A stretch of 31,881 nucleotides of DNA from UMGS363 sp051891935 (GTDB lineage Bacteria; Bacillota; Clostridia; Oscillospirales; Ruminococcaceae), in contig JBJFFR010000163.1 of NCBI GenBank assembly GCA_051891935.1, positions 1-31,881 of the forward strand, in the 5' to 3' direction. Below, in pieces: positions 28,786 through 31,881 of this stretch (positions are counted from its first letter, which is position 1; the number at the start of each line of letters is the position of its first letter). The notes below the pieces were generated by a model. It worked only from the letters and a program-made list of their open reading frames with translations, did not search any database and was not told the DNA's origin. The position numbers and the translations under genes were made by a program.

Positions 28786-30699
28786 ATGAAAAAAGATACC
28801 GACTTCAAGCCGTATATTCCTTCCTCAAAAGTGACAGCGGAATTTACGGCTTCTTCCATTATTACGGGCATTATAACAGCCGTTGTTTTCAGCGCATCGA
28901 ACGCATATCTCGGGCTGCGTGTGGGAATGACGGTTTCCGCTTCGATACCTGCGGCGGTCATAGCTATGAGCGTAATGAGGATGCTTTCGGGGAAAAATTC
29001 CGTCCTTGAAAGCAACATAGTCCAGACGATAGGCTCGGCAGGCGAATCCATAGCTTCGGGGGCGATATTCACGCTTCCTGCGCTGTTTTTATGGGCGGCG
29101 CAGGGTACGGGCGAGCGGCCTTCGATATTTGAGATAACCGTTATCGCAATAATAGGCGGTCTGCTCGGTGTGTTCTTTATGATCCCTCTGCGTAATGCGC
29201 TCATTGTCCGTGAGCACGGAACTCTCCCTTATCCTGAGGGCACAGCCTGCGCGCAGGTGCTTATTGCGGGACAAAAGGGCGGAACGGGCGCATCGGCAGT
29301 ATTCGGAGGAATGGGCGCAGGTGCGTTCTTTAAATTCCTCATTGACGGGCTTAAAGCCGTTCCCGAGGAGCTTGCGTTAAGATTCAAAAGCTTCGGCGGA
29401 GAGATCGGAACGCAACTTTATCCTGCCGTTATGAGTGTTGGCTATATCTGCGGCTTCAGGATATCGTCCTATATTCTTGCAGGAGGTGTTATGAGCTGGC
29501 TCGTTCTTATCCCTGCGATAGTGAATTTCGGAGGGGAAACGGTAATGTATCCGTCCGAAACTGCAACGGTAGCGCAGCTTTATTCCGAGGGCGGAGCTTC
29601 GGCGATATGGCAGAACTATATCCGCTATATCGGAGCAGGTGCTCTTGCCGCAGGCGGACTTATAAGCCTTGTCCGCTCGCTTCCCCTGATCTTCAAAACG
29701 TTCCGTGCATCTCTTTCCGCCGCAGGACGGCACGGCAGAAGCACCGAACGGACGGAACGTGAGCTTGACTTCCGTTTTGTCATTGCAGCGGTCGCAGTTC
29801 TAACGCTTGCACTGTGGCTTATCCCTGTTATCCCCGTGAATCTTGTCGGGGCGATAATAACGGTGGTGTTCGGCTTCTTTTTTGCGGCGGTATCGTCAAG
29901 GATGGTCGGACTTGTCGGCAGCAGCAACAATCCGGTTTCGGGAATGACGATAGCAACGCTGCTTGCCGCTTCGCTGCTTCTTAAAGCAACGGGAATGGAC
30001 AGCACAGAGGGAATGATCGCCGCTGTTGCGATAGGTTCGGTGATAAGCATCATCGCATCGGTCGCAGGCGACACCTCACAGGACTTGAAAACAGGATATA
30101 TCCTCGGCGCAACGCCCGTAAAGCAGCAGATCGGCGAGATCATCGGAGCGTCGGCCGCTTCGCTCGTTATAGGCGGAACGCTCTATCTGCTCGATTCGGC
30201 GTGGGGCTTCGGTTCACCCGAGCTTGCTGCTCCGCAGGCGATGCTTATGAAGATGATAACCGAGGGCGTTATGACCGCACAGCTGCCGTGGAACCTCGTT
30301 TTCATCGGCGCATTTGCCGCTGTTGTTGCCGAGCTTATGGGGATACCCGTTCTGCCGTTTGCGATAGGCTCGTATCTTCCCGTTCGGCTTTCTGCCTGCA
30401 TCTTCATAGGCGGCGTTATCCGTCACTTTGCAGAGCGCAGAAAGGCTGACGAAAAGGCAAAGGAAGCGGCTTTAAACAGGGGAGTGCTTTTCTCGTCGGG
30501 AATGATCGCAGGAGAGGGACTTGTCGGTATCCTGCTTGCATTTGCGGCTGTTTTCGGGGTAAGCGGATATCTTGACATCTCCGAATATACAGGAAAATAT
30601 TCGTCCGTTCCGATAGTACTCGGTGTGCTTGTGCTGACCTCGATAATACTGCTTCTTGTGCAGTTTTCCCGTCCGTCAAAGGAAGCAAAAACGGAATAA
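28786..30699 (+). CDS. OPT family oligopeptide (or metal-chelate) transporter
   Basis: 637 residues with about 14-16 membrane segments. The ATG at 28786 follows GGCGGAGG with a 6-nt spacer; 42 extra in-frame codons upstream overlap the preceding gene and are rejected. The family signature appears as TASSIITGIITAVVFSASNAYLGLRVGMTVSASIPAAVIAM, NIVQTIGSAGESIASGAIFTLPALFLW, and LPYPEGTACAQVLIAG with its conserved PEG. SVAGDTSQDLKTGYILGATPVKQQ is present in the second half. OPT proteins are proton-coupled importers of peptides or siderophore-type chelates; the substrate cannot be read here. It is the last gene of the ybaK run. The AT-rich stem AAATTTTTC/GAAAAATTT at about 30707-30731 is its only terminator candidate. 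Confidence 0.93.
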   Translation: MKKDTDFKPYIPSSKVTAEFTASSIITGIITAVVFSASNAYLGLRVGMTVSASIPAAVIAMSVMRMLSGKNSVLESNIVQTIGSAGESIASGAIFTLPALFLWAAQGTGERPSIFEITVIAIIGGLLGVFFMIPLRNALIVREHGTLPYPEGTACAQVLIAGQKGGTGASAVFGGMGAGAFFKFLIDGLKAVPEELALRFKSFGGEIGTQLYPAVMSVGYICGFRISSYILAGGVMSWLVLIPAIVNFGGETVMYPSETATVAQLYSEGGASAIWQNYIRYIGAGALAAGGLISLVRSLPLIFKTFRASLSAAGRHGRSTERTERELDFRFVIAAVAVLTLALWLIPVIPVNLVGAIITVVFGFFFAAVSSRMVGLVGSSNNPVSGMTIATLLAASLLLKATGMDSTEGMIAAVAIGSVISIIASVAGDTSQDLKTGYILGATPVKQQIGEIIGASAASLVIGGTLYLLDSAWGFGSPELAAPQAMLMKMITEGVMTAQLPWNLVFIGAFAAVVAELMGIPVLPFAIGSYLPVRLSACIFIGGVIRHFAERRKADEKAKEAALNRGVLFSSGMIAGEGLVGILLAFAAVFGVSGYLDISEYTGKYSSVPIVLGVLVLTSIILLLVQFSRPSKEAKTE

Positions 30700-30757
30700 A
30701 TCAAAAAAATTTTTCGGAAAATGAAAAATTTCCGACATTTGGATTGTATTATAAATA

Positions 30758-30837
30758 GAAGATACCGAAAATCTTCCTAAAGGGGAGTGCTCAATACCAA
30801 TCGGCAGCGTTTTAGGGAGATTTTCGGGTATATCTTC
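30758..30837 (+). promoter_or_regulatory. Long stem-loop upstream of the sigma factor
   Basis: Arms 30758-30781 and 30811-30837: GAAGATA-CC-GAAAATCTTCCTAAA against its near-perfect reverse, with three bulged bases and one mismatch. The loop is about 29 nt. It ends 14 nt before the sigma ATG with no U tract, so it is not a normal terminator. It may be an operator or a translation-control leader. A possible -10 (TATTAT/TATAAA) lies at about 30748-30754. Confidence 0.6.
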
Positions 30838-30850
30838 GCAGGAGAAAATT

Positions 30851-31363
30851 ATGACGACTGAAAATCACAGCGAAAAATTCGGCAGCGATTCGCACATCGA
30901 ACGTGTTCTTGCGGAATATTCGGACAGCATCATAAAGCTTTGCTATACATACACGAAAAACATCCACGATGCCGAGGATATCGCACAGGAAACCTTCATT
31001 GCTTTGATCCGTTACGGTACAGGCTTTGAGAGTGCCGAACACGAAAAAGCGTGGCTGCTGCGAACTGCGGTCAACAAATGCAAGAATCACTTCAAGTCCG
31101 GCTGGATAAAGAACACCGTCCCGATCGAGGACACGGAAGAGCCCTCGGAGGACTTTGAACCCGATGAGGGGAGCGAGCTTCTTGAAGCTGTCAGAAGTCT
31201 TCCCGAAAAATATCGGCTCCCGATACATCTTTACTATTATGAAGGCTATTCGATAAACGAGATCTCCGACATAACGGGGAAAAAGCCTGCGACGGTCGGC
31301 ACTCTGCTCGCAAGGGCGAGGGAACGTTTGAAAGAAATTCTGAAAGGAGGAAATGACAATTGA
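30851..31363 (+). CDS. RNA polymerase sigma factor, ECF (sigma-70) family
   Basis: 170 residues, ATG after CAGGAG. Region 2 (about 20-85) contains YSDSIIKLCYTYTKNIHDAEDIAQETFIALI, with the DAED-DxxQxTF core signature. A short acidic linker (TEEPSEDFEPDEGSE) follows. Region 4 (about 113-165) contains LPEKYRLPIHLYYYEGYSINEISDITGKKPATVGTLLARARERLKE, a typical -35-binding helix-turn-helix. ECF factors direct a small stress or envelope regulon and are held inactive by a membrane anti-sigma. The next gene starts inside its stop codon, which supports such a pair. No classical ECF autoregulatory promoter could be defined. Confidence 0.94.
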   Translation: MTTENHSEKFGSDSHIERVLAEYSDSIIKLCYTYTKNIHDAEDIAQETFIALIRYGTGFESAEHEKAWLLRTAVNKCKNHFKSGWIKNTVPIEDTEEPSEDFEPDEGSELLEAVRSLPEKYRLPIHLYYYEGYSINEISDITGKKPATVGTLLARARERLKEILKGGNDN

Positions 31364-31881
31364 ATATAAACAGAGAAAATTACACAAGATCGCTTGAAAA
31401 TATCAAAGCCTCCGAGAGATTTCTGAACGAAACGAAAAAGCTTATGCTTGAAGAAGCTGCAAAGGAACAAAAGCCGAACCGTAAGTCGTTCATTGTGAAG
31501 CTTACACCCTTTGCCGCCGCAGCTGCCTGCCTTGCACTTATTGCAGTTGTTGGCGTGAATACACTTAAAGAAAAAAATATTGATAATGTTATGGCAGTAA
31601 ATGACAGCGCTTATTCCGAGCCTGCCGTTAATTCTCCAAATGCTTTTGAAGAAGAAAGCGCCGAAGCCGCACCCGTGACCGAGATCACAGAGGATGAAAA
31701 GACCGAAGCTTCCATTGTTGCAGAGCTACCTGTTGAGGAAGTGATCGAAAACGATGAAACGGACGTACAGAAAAACGACGCACCTGTATTTTTTACGGTT
31801 GCCGAAACAACAGGCGAGAGCGTTGTCAGCACGGAAAGCACCTCTGCGGATGAAAGCACCGAAACGGGTGATATTGCCCTT
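31360..31881 (+). CDS. Probable membrane anti-sigma factor, 3'-truncated by window edge
   Basis: The TTG at 31360 overlaps the sigma-factor stop (TTGA) and is preceded by AAAGGAGG with a 9-nt gap; the frame is open to the right edge (174 residues seen). The N-terminal cytoplasmic helix region has NRENYTRSLENIKASERFLNETKKLML, the short amphipathic pattern common in ECF anti-sigma proteins. One membrane helix (about 52-70, within VKLTPFAAAAACLALIAVVGV) follows. The external part is acidic and rich in Glu, Thr, Ser and Ala. There is no zinc-binding HxxxCxxC, so it is not a ZAS-type anti-sigma. The domain that senses the signal should lie beyond the window. The role is inferred from position and topology. 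The antisense frame at 31611-31859 is a shadow of this gene. Confidence 0.75.
   Translation, partial: MNINRENYTRSLENIKASERFLNETKKLMLEEAAKEQKPNRKSFIVKLTPFAAAAACLALIAVVGVNTLKEKNIDNVMAVNDSAYSEPAVNSPNAFEEESAEAAPVTEITEDEKTEASIVAELPVEEVIENDETDVQKNDAPVFFTVAETTGESVVSTESTSADESTETGDIAL

Noticed and set aside
31611..31859. Minus-strand Ser/Thr/Val-rich frame at the right end
   Set aside because: Antisense of the anti-sigma gene; its composition mirrors the Glu/Thr-rich sense protein.

Overview
The window looks like a chromosomal segment of an anaerobic Firmicute of the class Clostridia, most like Ruminococcus or another Oscillospiraceae. The evidence is a housekeeping core with clostridial traits: an NfnAB-type electron-bifurcating transhydrogenase, a stand-alone TrkH/KtrB potassium channel, an htpG gene under a perfect CIRCE operator, strong AGGAGG ribosome sites, consensus TTGACA-N17-TATAAT promoters, and a Glu/Thr/Ala-rich anchored surface protein. 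The species is not determinable from this window, and the genus is an inference.

Layout. 1-1000: two AT-rich accessory genes, the 3' part of a SUKH (SMI1/KNR4) immunity-type protein and a DUF4279-like small protein. 1210-4215: tight operon murC-lexA-CPBP protease. 4337-6576 (minus): nfnA-nfnB. 6809-9472: P2A-type cation ATPase. 9450-10450: a gene-free kilobase built as a mirror-image inverted duplication. 10448-12358 (minus): htpG with CIRCE and promoter. 12616-13353 (minus): GNAT acetyltransferase, a doubtful tiny membrane ORF, and tRNA-Ser(CGA). 13622-14563: CmpB-type membrane protein. 14706-17032: promoter, 172-nt hairpin leader, trkH and trmN6. 17147-18999: prfB-ttcA. 19143-19844: anchored surface protein. 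20203-26285: gltB-gltD glutamate synthase. 26283-26816: repeat mosaic. 26817-27599: TauE/SafE transporter with an apparent AUU start. 27606-27768: MITE-like element. 27791-30699: ybaK, a small membrane protein and an OPT transporter. 30851-31881: ECF sigma factor and the start of its probable anti-sigma partner, cut by the window edge.

How the genes work together. NfnAB couples NADH and ferredoxin to NADPH, and GltBD can use NADPH to assimilate ammonia into glutamate. The Trk channel, the P-type ATPase and the OPT and TauE carriers handle ions and small solutes. MurC, LexA, PrfB, TtcA, TrmN6, YbaK and tRNA-Ser are core wall, SOS and translation functions. The last two genes form a classical sigma/anti-sigma signalling pair.

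The unusual content lies between genes. Six copies of a heptad tandem repeat (TAATNCG) occur. Because 7 is not a multiple of 3, successive TAA triplets fall in all three reading frames. At four gene ends the copies sit at or within 3 nt of the stop codon, always in the sense orientation. Other modules are shared hairpins with a CGCAATTCAC core, a three-copy GC-rich module, GTAGGGGACGGG palindromes and three MITE-like inverted repeats. I found no CRISPR array, prophage, transposase gene, biosynthetic cluster or recognisable new defence operon.
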